From NCBI RefSeq assembly GCF_003254395.2, contig NC_037647.1, forward strand, positions 9,863,050-9,927,049: 64,000 bases of DNA, in the 5' to 3' direction. Positions 1 to 12,400 of this stretch are shown here, one piece after another. Numbering within the stretch: position 1 is the first letter of the stretch; each line of letters begins with the position of its first letter. Source of the stretch: Apis mellifera. Taxonomy: Eukaryota; Arthropoda; Insecta; Hymenoptera; Apidae. The notes beneath the pieces are model-generated. The model ran no database searches. It was not told the origin of the DNA and worked only from the letters and a program-made list of their open reading frames with translations. The position numbers and the translations under genes are program-made.

Positions 1-3000
1 ACTAAAAAAAAAGTTTGCTAATTTGGATTGAAAAACGTGTTTAGAAATTTAAACACAATATTAATTTTCAAGAGAGAAGTTAATGAAAATGACAAATTTT
101 TATATTCATGTATATTATAATTTTCGATTTAATAGTATACATTAATTAAATAGAACTTCCAATTAATCTGCACGAATCAGAAATCAGATTGCGACTGCGA
201 CGTATGACGATCGACTCTCCTCTATATTCTGTTACTACAAGCTAACTGATCTTATAGTATATAATTTGTCTGCGTGTGACGAGTTTCTGAGTCTGTATAT
301 AGTGTCTATCAACCATGAACATATAATATACGTGACAACCTCGAATCGATAATATCGAAACTTCCCGTATTCTCGTGCTCATATTCGATTAGTATCGATT
401 ATACATGATTTCACACGATACTCTTGCTAGCTTGTTAAATTACATATGATCTTTTTTTGTCAATTTAATGATTCTTAATTTAAATTGCTTTTTATTTGGC
501 AATTTAAATAAAATATTTGCTAAAATTTAATTTTTGACTTATATGAAATTCTCAAGATTTTGCAATTTTTGATAATAATAATAATTTGATACTTGATTCT
601 AATGGTAGCTCTAATGATAACCTTCATATTAATCTAATGCTAGTTTCAATGATAATTCTATTAATTTAATTAGTATAATTATTTTTTCTATTCGATAAAA
701 TATAAATCCGTTTTTATTAAAATAAGATAAAATTAAAATCATTATTATAATATAAAATTTCATGAAATCACGATCTATGGCAAATATAACTTGAATACCT
801 TAGCATCGCATGTTTGGTATCCTGACTCCTGACGTCAACGAATCGTTATTTTTGGTCGCCAATGTACATTTAGCGCGGAGCTACATCGTAAAATCACCGG
901 TAATAGGATACAGACATATTTTAACTATGAACATTTGTGACGATCATGCTCGATTTGTAACAGCCTTGAAAGAATTTTAATTATATACATATATGTATAT
1001 ACACTCTTTGCAAAACCTTCAATTGTCAGAAAAAATTTTCCTCTAATGAAAAAAACTATTTTTAAGTAACTTTATTAAGTAATTTTTATCGGTCATTTCA
1101 ATTATATTTTTATGTTTGTTGTTTGTTTATTTAAATATTATATTATTATATAAAATTAATCAAAAAATATGTAATTAAATAACAAAAAGAGATCTTGATT
1201 TTTAGATTATTCTTTTTTATATATTTTTCGTTAAAATTAAATTTATTAAATAAATTCTCTCTTTTCTTTCTTATATTGTATATTTTTACATTTATAATCA
1301 ATAAAAACTTGTTAAAATTTTCATATTATTATCGTATAATTATGGGACAATATATTATTGTGTACACAAATATGTAATAAATATATTGATATTATAAAAT
1401 ATGATTTCTTATAATTGGTATTACTCAAAATTGATTCAATTATCAATTATATTGAAAAATATTGCATAAAATAAACTAAATTATAAATATATTCGTAATA
1501 TTTCATAAACAATTATATTACGAATTTTTCTATATTTCAATTTTTTATAAATCAATAAGCAAAAATATAGATATAGAATATCTCAAGAGGAATAATACAA
1601 GGAAAAATGATTCTATATATAAAAAATAAAAATGAAAGTATTTTTTTAAAACTTCATTTTTGAATAAATTAAATTTTTTGTGCACAACTAAAATTAACTA
1701 ATTCCTGATTGATAAGTAAAGTACAAATGAAAATAAATTAAAAGTTTGCAAATTTTAAATGAATTTTATAATATTTGATAAAAAAATGCAAACATAAGAA
1801 ATCAATGGCAGAAAAAACTTGATCTTTTTATACTTGGATTTAATATATGGAATAAATATTAAAGATAGTAACTGATAAATTTTTTTATAATCTGTTCTTA
1901 TTCAATTTAAAACAAGGCATGCTTTGTAATTTGTCAAGAAACCAGCACAAAAACTATTAATAATCTACTGCTATTATGTAATTCATGTGACTCAATGACT
2001 GTTCAAAAAAAAAGTATTTATATCAAATTTTATTAATCTTTAAAGTAATATTTTAATTAATATAATATAAATTTTTAATTAATATAAAAGTAATATTTGT
2101 TTTTATATTTTTTAATTTGCTGAAAAATTTATTATTAGTTAAATATCAAATTATAAGATTGGATGATTTCTCATCATCAAGCTAAATCGAGGAACTGCGC
2201 ACTTTATTGGTAAAGTTAAAATAATTTCAGCCAAAATATCAAGGTAAAGTTTCTTGCAGTGAAATAATATACAATGTGTTAAAACAACATTTTTAGAATA
2301 CATTAAGATTTCTTAATATATATAAAAAAGAATTTATAAATTTTTATAGTAATTATATAAATTTAATATAATTAATAAAGTATTTAAGTCTAAATTAAAA
2401 TAATTTCTTCAATTTTCGAATAAATATAATAAATAATGTAAATAAATATCACTTTTAAATCATAAGAAAAATAAATTAAAGAAAATCGCTACTATTGTTC
2501 TTATATGATGAATATTGATATTAAAATTATTTCAGTAATTCTAATATATTTTATTATGTATTTATTATAAAAAAAAAACTAATTCTTATATTAATCATTC
2601 TTATTTGTTTTTTTTTCATTAAAATTAAAATTAAATAAATTAAATAAATTTAAACTGTTTGTGATATTGCATGTAATATGTATAAACACATATTATATAC
2701 CTTAAAATATTAATCGAAAAATAAGTATGAAACAAATATTAGCTGAGATTTAAAAGATTTTAAGAAAAAAAAAATTTGATAGTATAAAATAATTTCACGA
2801 TCGAGAACTAATGTGTATTCTAAATAGAAAATAAATAAATTAAATTAAATAATACATATAAATATTTGTTTTAAATTTAAAATATATAATATTAAAGAAA
2901 TTGTTAACTCATAAAATCTCTTACACGTGTTTAATATAATTAAAATAAATTCACAATATATTAAAAATTTAAAGCTATTTCATTGCATTTTTTTTTTAAA

Positions 3001-3300
3001 TTACGATCACAAATAATATCGTAATCGTATCTCTCTTTAAATAAAATCGTAGAAAATCAAATGATGTATAAACTTAAACTGGAAGTTTTAATATGTATTA
3101 ATTAATATTGTAATTTAAAACATATAAAATATAAAAATATAATATAATGAAACGGTAATGTTATTAATAATTATAAACATTTTATAATTATTTCATAATT
3201 GCATTTTTTATAATGAAGTATATTTTGAATTTATATTTCTTTTTCTCTTTTTAAATTAAAATTAATTAAAAATATAACTATTATGAATATATTTAAAAAT
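1..3300. other. AT-rich DNA, no gene seen
   Basis: Extremely AT-rich sequence with frequent stops in all frames. The only open stretch over 60 codons (near 1195-1377 plus) is low-complexity F/I/L/K/N/Y translation of AT-rich DNA and is not credible. Because the RhoGAP gene runs leftwards from 3408 and ends in a good splice donor, this stretch is most likely intron of that gene, with its remaining exons beyond the window. A slightly less AT-rich patch lies at about 780-960 and contains a TGACGTCA (CRE-like) site; nothing more can be said about it. Confidence 0.5.
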
Positions 3301-3311
3301 ATATTTAAATA

Positions 3312-3313
<2 letters not shown>

Positions 3314-3353
<40 letters not shown>
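3314..3353. repeat. (TA)n microsatellite
   Basis: About 20 uninterrupted TA units, just downstream (in gene sense) of the last visible RhoGAP exon. Confidence 0.95.
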
Positions 3354-3355
<2 letters not shown>

Positions 3356-3407
3356 TTTAATAAAAAGAAAAGAAAAAAATACAATAAGTTATATTTATAC
3401 AACTTAC

Positions 3408-4285
3408 CAGTCCGGAAAAAGAGTAGATGCTTCAGCTAAGATATCACGAAGAAGCGTGGTAGCAGGTGGAACATGAGGTAGAATCACAGGGGCGAATACA
3501 CCACAAACACCGGCGCTACGTCCATGTTTAGCTTCATATTTGCTTAGATAAAGAGCCAAATAACCAAGCAAACGATAATGGGAAGATGGTAGAGTTGATA
3601 GAAGTTCTTTCGTTAAATTAATCCAACAGTCATGATCGTTAGTATAATTCTCTATAAATAAATTCAACATTTTTGTCTTATAAATTAAAATTTTATATCA
3701 AAAAAAAAAAAAAAAGAAGAAATAATAATAATAAAAATTGATAAATGCTTACGGGCATGAATGGTCAATAATCTAGCTACAAAAGTTGATGGTACGACAG
3801 GTTGTGGCAATTCTTTTAGGTATTGCCGAAGAAGCGTTGCTGCAGTCAAAGGACAGGCTGCTGCTTCTAAATCAGCATCTCCTCTTCTTTCAAAAGTAGC
3901 CCTCAATCTTTCTGCCAATCTTGGACTTCCACCGGAGAGACGAAATACGGCGGCACTTTGAAAGCCATGAGTTTCGATATAATTACATAATCGATGTACC
4001 ACAAAAGGTACACCTGTATCAAGATATGGCTCAATCGAATCTAGCCGAGTACCAAAAATCCTCGAAGATCCTCCGTTACGTCCCAACAATGATACTGCCA
4101 GAACGCGTTTCACTTTTGCCAAACGAGATTCGTCCTTGCAAATGAGTTAAATATCATATATCATTATTAAACGTTTACAATTTTTATAACATCACAGATT
4201 AATTAACATTTGAAAAATATGAAACGTACATAAGGAAAATTACCTTGTCGTGAACTTGTCGAGATCGTGGAGGGCTAGTTGAAGG

Positions 4286-4320
<35 letters not shown>

Positions 4321-4435
4321 GGTAATAATGATGATGATGGTGGTGGTTGTTGTGAAGATGGTGATGATCTTGCTGAGGACGTCTCATCCCACTTTGTCTA
4401 CACCGCGAACCGCCGCCGCCGCCGCCGCCGCCACA
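3408..4435 (-). CDS. RhoGAP-domain protein, FAM13-like (partial)
   Basis: GTPase-activating protein for Rho-family GTPases, expected to switch Rho/Rac/Cdc42 off at the membrane or cytoskeleton. Visible exons, 5' to 3': 4435 or 4387 to 4244, 4134-3753, 3651-3408, joined at GTAATT/GCAAG, GTAAGC/TATAG and a final GTAAGT donor with consistent phases. The domain starts about 35 codons after a poly-His region. It shows TGVPFVVHRLCNYIETHG, the arginine-finger loop AVFRLSGG, LLRQYLKELPQPVV, and VCGVFAPVILPHVPP followed by a final LFPDW. The HVPP and ELP(S/D)xHY..L features look closest to FAM13A-type domains (from memory). The last exon ends in phase 2, so the gene continues left of the window. ATG 4387 is a possible start. 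The frame stays open upstream to an ATTAG acceptor at 4436 (CGGGGGGGGS...), so an earlier exon is equally possible. The domain call is firm; the subfamily is tentative. Confidence 0.8.
4289..4380 (-). repeat. Poly-histidine coding tract (CAT/CAC repeat)
   Basis: Within the first visible RhoGAP exon, ATG/ATGATG-type trinucleotide repeats on the plus strand read as about 26 residues made almost entirely of His, with a few Asn, Tyr and Leu, on the minus strand. A GGC (poly-Gly) run lies just upstream at 4411-4432. Both are slippage-prone and probably length-variable. Confidence 0.85.
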
Positions 4436-4484
4436 CTAATTAAATTAATAAAATCCAATCTTCTTTTACTATTATTGAAGTATA

Positions 4485-4523
<39 letters not shown>

Positions 4524-7500
4524 CAATATATATTATATGTGTATATATATATATATTTTTTATATACAATTGTATATATAATATATATATTAGTAATAAA
4601 CAAATGAAGTATATTTTAACTATTGTTAAATTATCAGCAATATAATTTTTAAATCTTTTACTGTCTACTTCTTTTACTACTTCAACAATACGTTCCAAAA
4701 TAAATCTAATAGAAGACGCTACGTTTCTGTCGATAAGAATTCAATACCAATCGAACAATGGGTGCCGCGATACTTAATCTCTCAGTAGCTTGATTGATAA
4801 ACTTTTTATGCAATACATTTCTTTAATATACATACAGTAGAATGTAACTATCGTTCTAGCCGAGGTCGTGTATCGATTAATATCAATGACGCATTATTCG
4901 TCGTTAAACATTTACCAAAGTTAACCATAGAAATCATTAGAATGGGAAACTCACAATGCACTCCCTCGCGACCTTCCACAGGTTGAAATAAATGGAGTTC
5001 AGCCTGGATATTACTTCGAGTTACACTTTCTGACTATTTATTCTTCTTCACAGTTGATTTTCCAGTGAATGAGATATACCTGATGGAAAAGTATCTTCGA
5101 AATTGTTTTGCGTGTCTTTCTTGAGTGCAAAAAAGATAAATAGTGAAAAAGCAAGTATTTTATTTAATAATACTTTCTTTTATATTGATCGTTTCCCTTA
5201 TGTATCACCTTTTCGCTTAATTTTGAAAAATAAAGAATTTCGTTCGTTGAATTTATTTTATATGTATCTTTTCTGTTTGAGAATTTTGTCGTTTTTCGAT
5301 GTTGTCGTTGATATAGGCGTTGACCTTGATGTTAATGTTCGTGATTAACGAATCACGAATCTTTAGTCTTACGCGAATGATTTTTTTTAAACAAGGAATA
5401 AGGAACTATATAAGGATATAAATGGATTAGGGAAATTAAGGACGGGTGAATATAGAATTTTCGAAGGAGAAAGGGACCGGCGAAGAAAAGTCTTTCGTCG
5501 ACACACGCACGGAACTTTCGAGCAATTTTAAAGCGACGTTAATAACCAATACGACGTTAAAAAGAGATCGCTTAATTCGACTAGTTTTGGGTTCATGTCC
5601 CTATCACGGCACATCGCATCGAGCCCTTTCTCTAAGGCGAAGGGCACTGCCTATGGCTGTTTTAGGAAATGAGTCGACACCAGCCGTAGCGTAAGCATCG
5701 AGGGTCAGAACCAAAGATGAGTTTTAGGTCACCACTTCGTTCCTTGTCCTAGCATGATCCACATGTCTTCTTAAGGTGTTACTGCAACTTTCTGAAATTA
5801 ATACGAATAATTTAATCATTTTATTTATTTTTTCACATCGGATTTTTTATATTTTTGTTCAATATTCAACAAAACAGAAATGATTAAATAGAGATTAGAA
5901 ATTTTCTTTAAATTTTGCGACTTAAACAAATTATATCGAATTAAATTATAAAATTATAAAATTCAATAATTAATTAATTATTAATTAATAATTAATAATT
6001 TTCTTTCAAATAAAATTATAAAATTTAGCAATTTGAAAACTCTTAAAATGTTTTAATTTAAATATTATTTATTTTTATTATTAAAGAAATACAAATATGA
6101 TTATTTCTAAAATTTTTTCTTTCTTTCTTTCACTTGAACAAATTGTTTACATAAATATTCATATAAAAAATTTTAATTCATTAACAAATAAAATTTTTTG
6201 ATAATTATAAACTTATAAGAAAAATATAATCTTTTAATATCTAATTATATAATTATACAAAATAAAAATTTATTAGTTAATTCGATGTCGTAACTGGACT
6301 AACTTATAAAGCATTAATCATACAATCGATATTTCGCATGAATACCATGGAACGTTGTATGAGAATAATAGAAGGAGAAAAAAATTTTATCAAGTAAATT
6401 TATCGTAAAATATTATTCGCAAAAGAATTTTATGAAGTGTCATAAAAACATTGTTTACTTTTATAATAGACATTATAGAGAAATAAAATCAATAATAATT
6501 GAAAAATTATAATAAATCTGAATTATATATTCACACATTTATTTTAGAAAAACTTTGATTTTTACATAATTCATCAATTGATTGTTTTATATTATAAAAT
6601 CTTATATATTAATAATATATACACGTGAAATATTAATGTATCAATTATTACAATTAATGCTTTGTTAAAAATTCTCTATACTAAAAAAAACAAATAGTTA
6701 TTTAAATATTTCACTGTAAATATTTTTAATTAATAAATAGTAATATTGATCTTTTTGAAGATTTTTCCTAGATAATCACAAAAAATGGAGAATTATAAAA
6801 AAAATAATTTATAATTAAAATTGACAATTTCATAAAGAAAAAAGATAAATTGAATGAATAAAGAGAAAGAATAAAATATACCTCATAAAAACTACGATAA
6901 CCATAACGATCAAAGCAAATCATGCACAAGCGCCCCACAAAGTGTTACTGAGTTTTCACGATCGTGTAGCTCCCCTTTTCTGTCCTATCCCTTGTTCACC
7001 TCTTGGCGTCTATATTCGATGATAGCCCCCTTTCACGTCTCTTCTGTTGGCGAACGGAATTCGAGTAGCGTTTCCAGTGTATCACATACCCCCTTAGCAG
7101 CAGATATCGCGAGGACGAGGGCGCATGCACTACCTTCAAGAATCAATAGACTGTTCTGGTCACGTGAAGCATCCGCGAAAACAGAGACCTACCTTAGACA
7201 AAGACAAAAATGTACATAGAAAAAAGAAGAGAATAATGAAGGAAGTATACATATGTATACTTACTCACTTAGAAAGAAAGAAAGAAAAAAAAAGAAAAGA
7301 AAGAGAGGAAGAAAGGAGAAAGAAAGCAAAGGATAAACGAAAGAAAAGATAACAAAACGATATAGACGAAGAAAAATATGAACAAAAATGAGAAACTATG
7401 AAAAAATAAATGGTATAAAATTAAAATGAAACAGAAGCAAAGCAATTTATAAATAATTAACCAATTTAATCATTTTATATAAAGTTCTTAAATAATAAAT

Positions 7501-9450
7501 TTTATTTTATATATAGATAATATGTAAAATAATATATGTAAGCGTATATTAACATAATATACGTTAATTTCAGAAATTCTTTAATTATTATATATAATAA
7601 CAATTGTAATTTATTTTATGTATTTTCAAATATTTATTTAATGAAATTCTATAAAAAGAAAATTGTAAATTTCAAAATTTATAAATTTTTTTTAAATTTT
7701 ACATATTTATTTTCTTATAAATATTTTTTTTCAATGAATATTATTAATTTGATTCTTTATAAAATATTATAAAATAAAAATATATTATTGTATTTGTTCT
7801 TAATCGATTTCTTTCTATATTTTATTTTAATAAGATTCTGAAAGAAACAATTTGAATGTATGAAATTTATTTTAAGTATGTACTTCTTATTTATATATAT
7901 TTATTTTATATATAAGATAAATATATCATATATATAAGATATGTATATATATATTATACTATATGTATATTTATTATATTTAATTTATATTTATTGTATG
8001 TATAAAAATTTTAAAGTTTTATATTAAATAAATAATAAATAATAAATAATAAATTATTATTAAATATGTTATAAAATATGTATAAAGTAATATATTTAAT
8101 CAATTTCTATCATATCAACAAGAATAGAAACATGTACAATAAAATCTTTTCAGTTATATATATATTTATATATCATTACACATTTATGATTCTTATAGAT
8201 TTTTCTTTTACTTTTTTTATATATTTATAATAATACAATAGAAAAAAATAAATGTAATTTTGTGTTTATATTAATTATTTTATTTAATATTCAATATATA
8301 TATAATTATCCTTTAACAATTATTTTATAATAATTAATAAATAAAATAGTTATATTATTTATATATATTTTTAATATTAACTATACAAATATTTAATGAC
8401 AAATTAAAAATATATGAAATATATGAAAAACTAAAAAATTAAAAAAAATCTATATATATATAAAATATAAAAACATGTATACATATGTATACAATCTGAA
8501 TATAAATATTTCAAATAAATAAAAAAGAACATACCCTTCTATGATGCACATATTCTTTGTTTCACACATACAATAATTTTCGTATTTTTTTTTAAATTTA
8601 TAACACATCTTATGAATCGCAATAAACTTAAACTTCATTACCAAAAATTAACGTATTATTTGAAATTTTACGAATATGAATAGAAAATATAGAAAATTAA
8701 TCATTTTCCAATCAATAAAATTTACGTTTATGTTGTCAAATAAACAGATATGAGTATAGAAATAAGTGAAATATTTATTCTAACCTTCATTATAAAATAA
8801 ATTTAAAATGATATATTTAATAGTATAGTTCAAAACGTATAATTGAATTATTTAAGCAGATATCGTGCTCACGACATTGATATAAAACACTATCATACGC
8901 CATATTAGTTGCTCTTAGATTTAAATTGATTATTGCGATTTATGAAAAAATATATTCGTTTAATAATTACATATAAAATTTCATGCATTAAATTTAAACT
9001 AATAAATAAAATAACTATAAAAGAATTAATTATATAACTAATATTTTATATAAAATAGAGAACATAAGAAACGTTTGAATTATTGAATATATTCGATTTC
9101 TAAGTTTTGATTTATTATTATTTGTAAATAAGTTTATAATATTTACATATTATTTACAGAAGAAAATATATTTTTACATAAATAAAATAGATTAATAACA
9201 GATACAATATTGGAGAACATTGAAGGAAAATCAAGGATTAATTCCTATTGTAAAATGTAATAAAATAATATATTTAAAATAAAATATTTTATTAGTAACA
9301 ACAATTATTATAATTAAATGCTACAAAATAATAATATTCATTATAAAAGTATTTTATTATATTTGAAAAAAATATTATATATTATTGTTAAAAGTAGCAA
9401 TCAAAAAATTCAAGAATATATTACATACATATTAAAATAATATATTTATT
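4436..9450. other. Intergenic or 5' region of the RhoGAP gene
   Basis: No confident coding exon. Mostly AT-rich with TA repeats (about 4491-4519 and 4540-4556). Three blocks are clearly less AT-rich and could hold 5' exons or promoter of the leftward RhoGAP gene: about 4680-5060, 5430-5760 and 6900-7230. The short plus-strand open frames in the last two lack splice support and resemble no known domain. A purine-rich AAAGAAAGA tract lies at 7270-7350. From 7400 to 9450 the DNA is almost pure AT with nothing recognisable. Confidence 0.45.
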
Positions 9451-12400
9451 TTATACAAAAAACATAGGTGAACTTTTATTTATTCTTAAGGTCATTTTTT
9501 TCCGCTGTTCCTCTTGCAGATTATCTATATTTAATGGAATACTATACACACATAAAAATCATAATTATATGATAAATATGTAAATATAAAATATAATAAT
9601 ATGCATATAAACTTACTTGTGTATTAATGCTCTTGCTCTAAAAGCAGCTAAATGAGCATAATATGTAGGTGCAGGATAACTAACAGATCTTGTACAACGT
9701 GCAAACATATGACAAAGATAATATGTAAGTTCTTCAATTTCATTTTCAGGCATTTGATTTTCATTGCATATACATCTATATTTTGTAGGTCTAGCAGTAC
9801 CCTATAAATATTTTGTATTAATGCAAATATTATTTTATATTATAAATGTAATGATTATAACTATTTTTAATTGAATGTTAACTTACTTGTATGCTAGCAT
9901 GAGATACAAGATAAAAATCTATATGAGTTGGATGCGTAATTTCAGTATCAACAATGGTGCCCGCCTGTACATTAAAATTTTTATCATCAGAATTTTTTGC
10001 ATCAGTTGGAAAAAAGCGTACATGATGTCGTTTTTGAACTACAAGAAATGTGATTGGAATTCTTAATTCATTAGATTTCTCTAAGCGCGCAATAGCTCTT
10101 TTTATTGCAGATAATTCTTTATGCATTATTTTTACAAGTTCTCCTTCACTTACTCCATCTCTATATATGCGAAAACAAATATTTATATAATTGAAATTTT
10201 AAATCTATATTTTATTTAATATTTGAATTTATTTACCGATAAAAAATTAATTTTTGAGGTTTTTGTCCTGTTGTTACATAAAAGTATTTCAACTGAATGA
10301 TCATAATTTCTTCCAAATCTTGAATTATTTCTTCTCTCGGTGATTGAAGTCTTATTTCAACATTATATTTAAAAGCATTTGGATCGTGACTTGCTGCTAC
10401 CTATAATATAATAAAACATTATTGATTATCATATTCATTTATAAAAATTTTATTATTATGAATCATTATATTTATATAGTTGAAAAATCTTACAGCTGCA
10501 ATTGATGGTATGTTTGTAGCATCAGGTGATGGATGAGTCACGTCTGCACCAATTATCATACATGGCTGATATAAACAATTTGGACTAAAAACATATTACA
10601 TATGTATATATATATATATAATATATATTACATATTACAAAGAATATAAATTAATATTACCGATTAGTAGGAGTAATAATATGATTAATACCATTAAGCT
10701 TTGAATTAATTTTTAACAGAATATTCCCAATTGTTGAGTCATTTAATTTTTTTAAAGTTTGATTTTTTATACATTGAGTTACGATACCTTCATGTATTTG
10801 AAGTTCAGAAATTTGCTTTACAATACCTTTAAAAAATAAAAAATAAATAAATAAAATATTTTATTAAATATTTTCTTTTATATATAAATCAATATTTTAC
10901 TTACTATATGCATTATCTAAATTTGGAAGTATCACTACTACAAGTAATATATTTTGTTTCTTTTTATCTTTAAAATATTCGATAATATTATTAATATTTG
11001 TTTGAATAGTTAAATTTGTAAATGGAGTTTGTGCTTCTTCAATTTTCATGTTCAAGAATTTACCTAAGTAAGATAACATAATAATTAAGATATTATACTA
11101 TTATAAAAGAATATTTTAAATGTCATATTAAGAAATTTCTTTCTTTAATACTAACCACTATGCAGTAGTTTATTATGTAAATTATATAAATCATGAGCAT
11201 TGACGAATTTATCTAAGTTTAAAATAGTCCATAAATTCTTTGGTAAAACACAAGGACTAAAAAATTTGTCTGCTTTCCATGTTCCTTTACTTACAGTAAT
11301 TTCTTTTTCTTTATACTGTAATTTTGGAGCCTTTAGAACTCTTGCTGGTACTTTTTCAAATTCTGTATTTACAGAAAAATGAAATTCATTCATTAAAGTT
11401 GGCTGCTGATTTAAATTCATCTTAGCAAACTGTAAATAAATTAATATTTTATTCATAATAGAAAATTAATTTTATTTAAATATTTAAATATTAAAAAAAC
11501 TCTTACACCATTCATAATTTTTTCTTTACGTTTTTGTGTATTAGTTGCTGTTTCACGAACCATCTTAGAAGTTTGAATTTTATTCATTTCTTTGTTTATG
11601 ACTTGTCCGGCAATTACTGTGCATAACTGTATAAAAATAAAGTTAAAATACTACTAATATTATTAATACTATATAACTTTAAGTGTACATATTTTACTGA
11701 TATTTACCTCAGCAGGTAAATAAATGGAATTTTTTTGAGATCCTACCCAAAGACATGGCAAATTGGGATATTTTATTGTATATTTTTTAATTTGCAAAAA
11801 ATATTTTTCAACCGAACATAAAGTTTGATCTTCCAAACGAAATTTATTTTCTCTTGCAGAATCAACTAATTTATTTACACGATAAGTTCTTTTAGAAGTA
11901 GGTTGTCCAGGTAATTCATATTGAATTTTTAATCCTTTTAAAAATTTATTTATATTAACAAGATTATATTCTATATTTTTTGGAGTTAAATCCTGTACAT
12001 TACATAGTTCTTTCATTAACTCAATAACTGATTGACTTTTAGGAAATCCTTTATGTGCAACTAAAATAAAATAGATATTACATATACGAAATAATATTAA
12101 TGATATAATTATATTAATATATTACCATCTATATTCAAATATGGTTTAGATCCAATTACAACAGATTGAAATACACCAACCCATAAATCTAATCCATTTG
12201 ATAATGATACAATCCTTCCTGGTTCTGGTGGTTGAAAAAGTGATCTGCCAACCTAAATATCAATATTATTATTTAAAAATATATTGAATTTTTTATACAA
12301 TAAACAATATATACAATTAATGTGTATAATTAACATAATTATAATATTATATATTGTATAATATATAAATAAATCTTAAACTTAATAATAATAAATAAAA

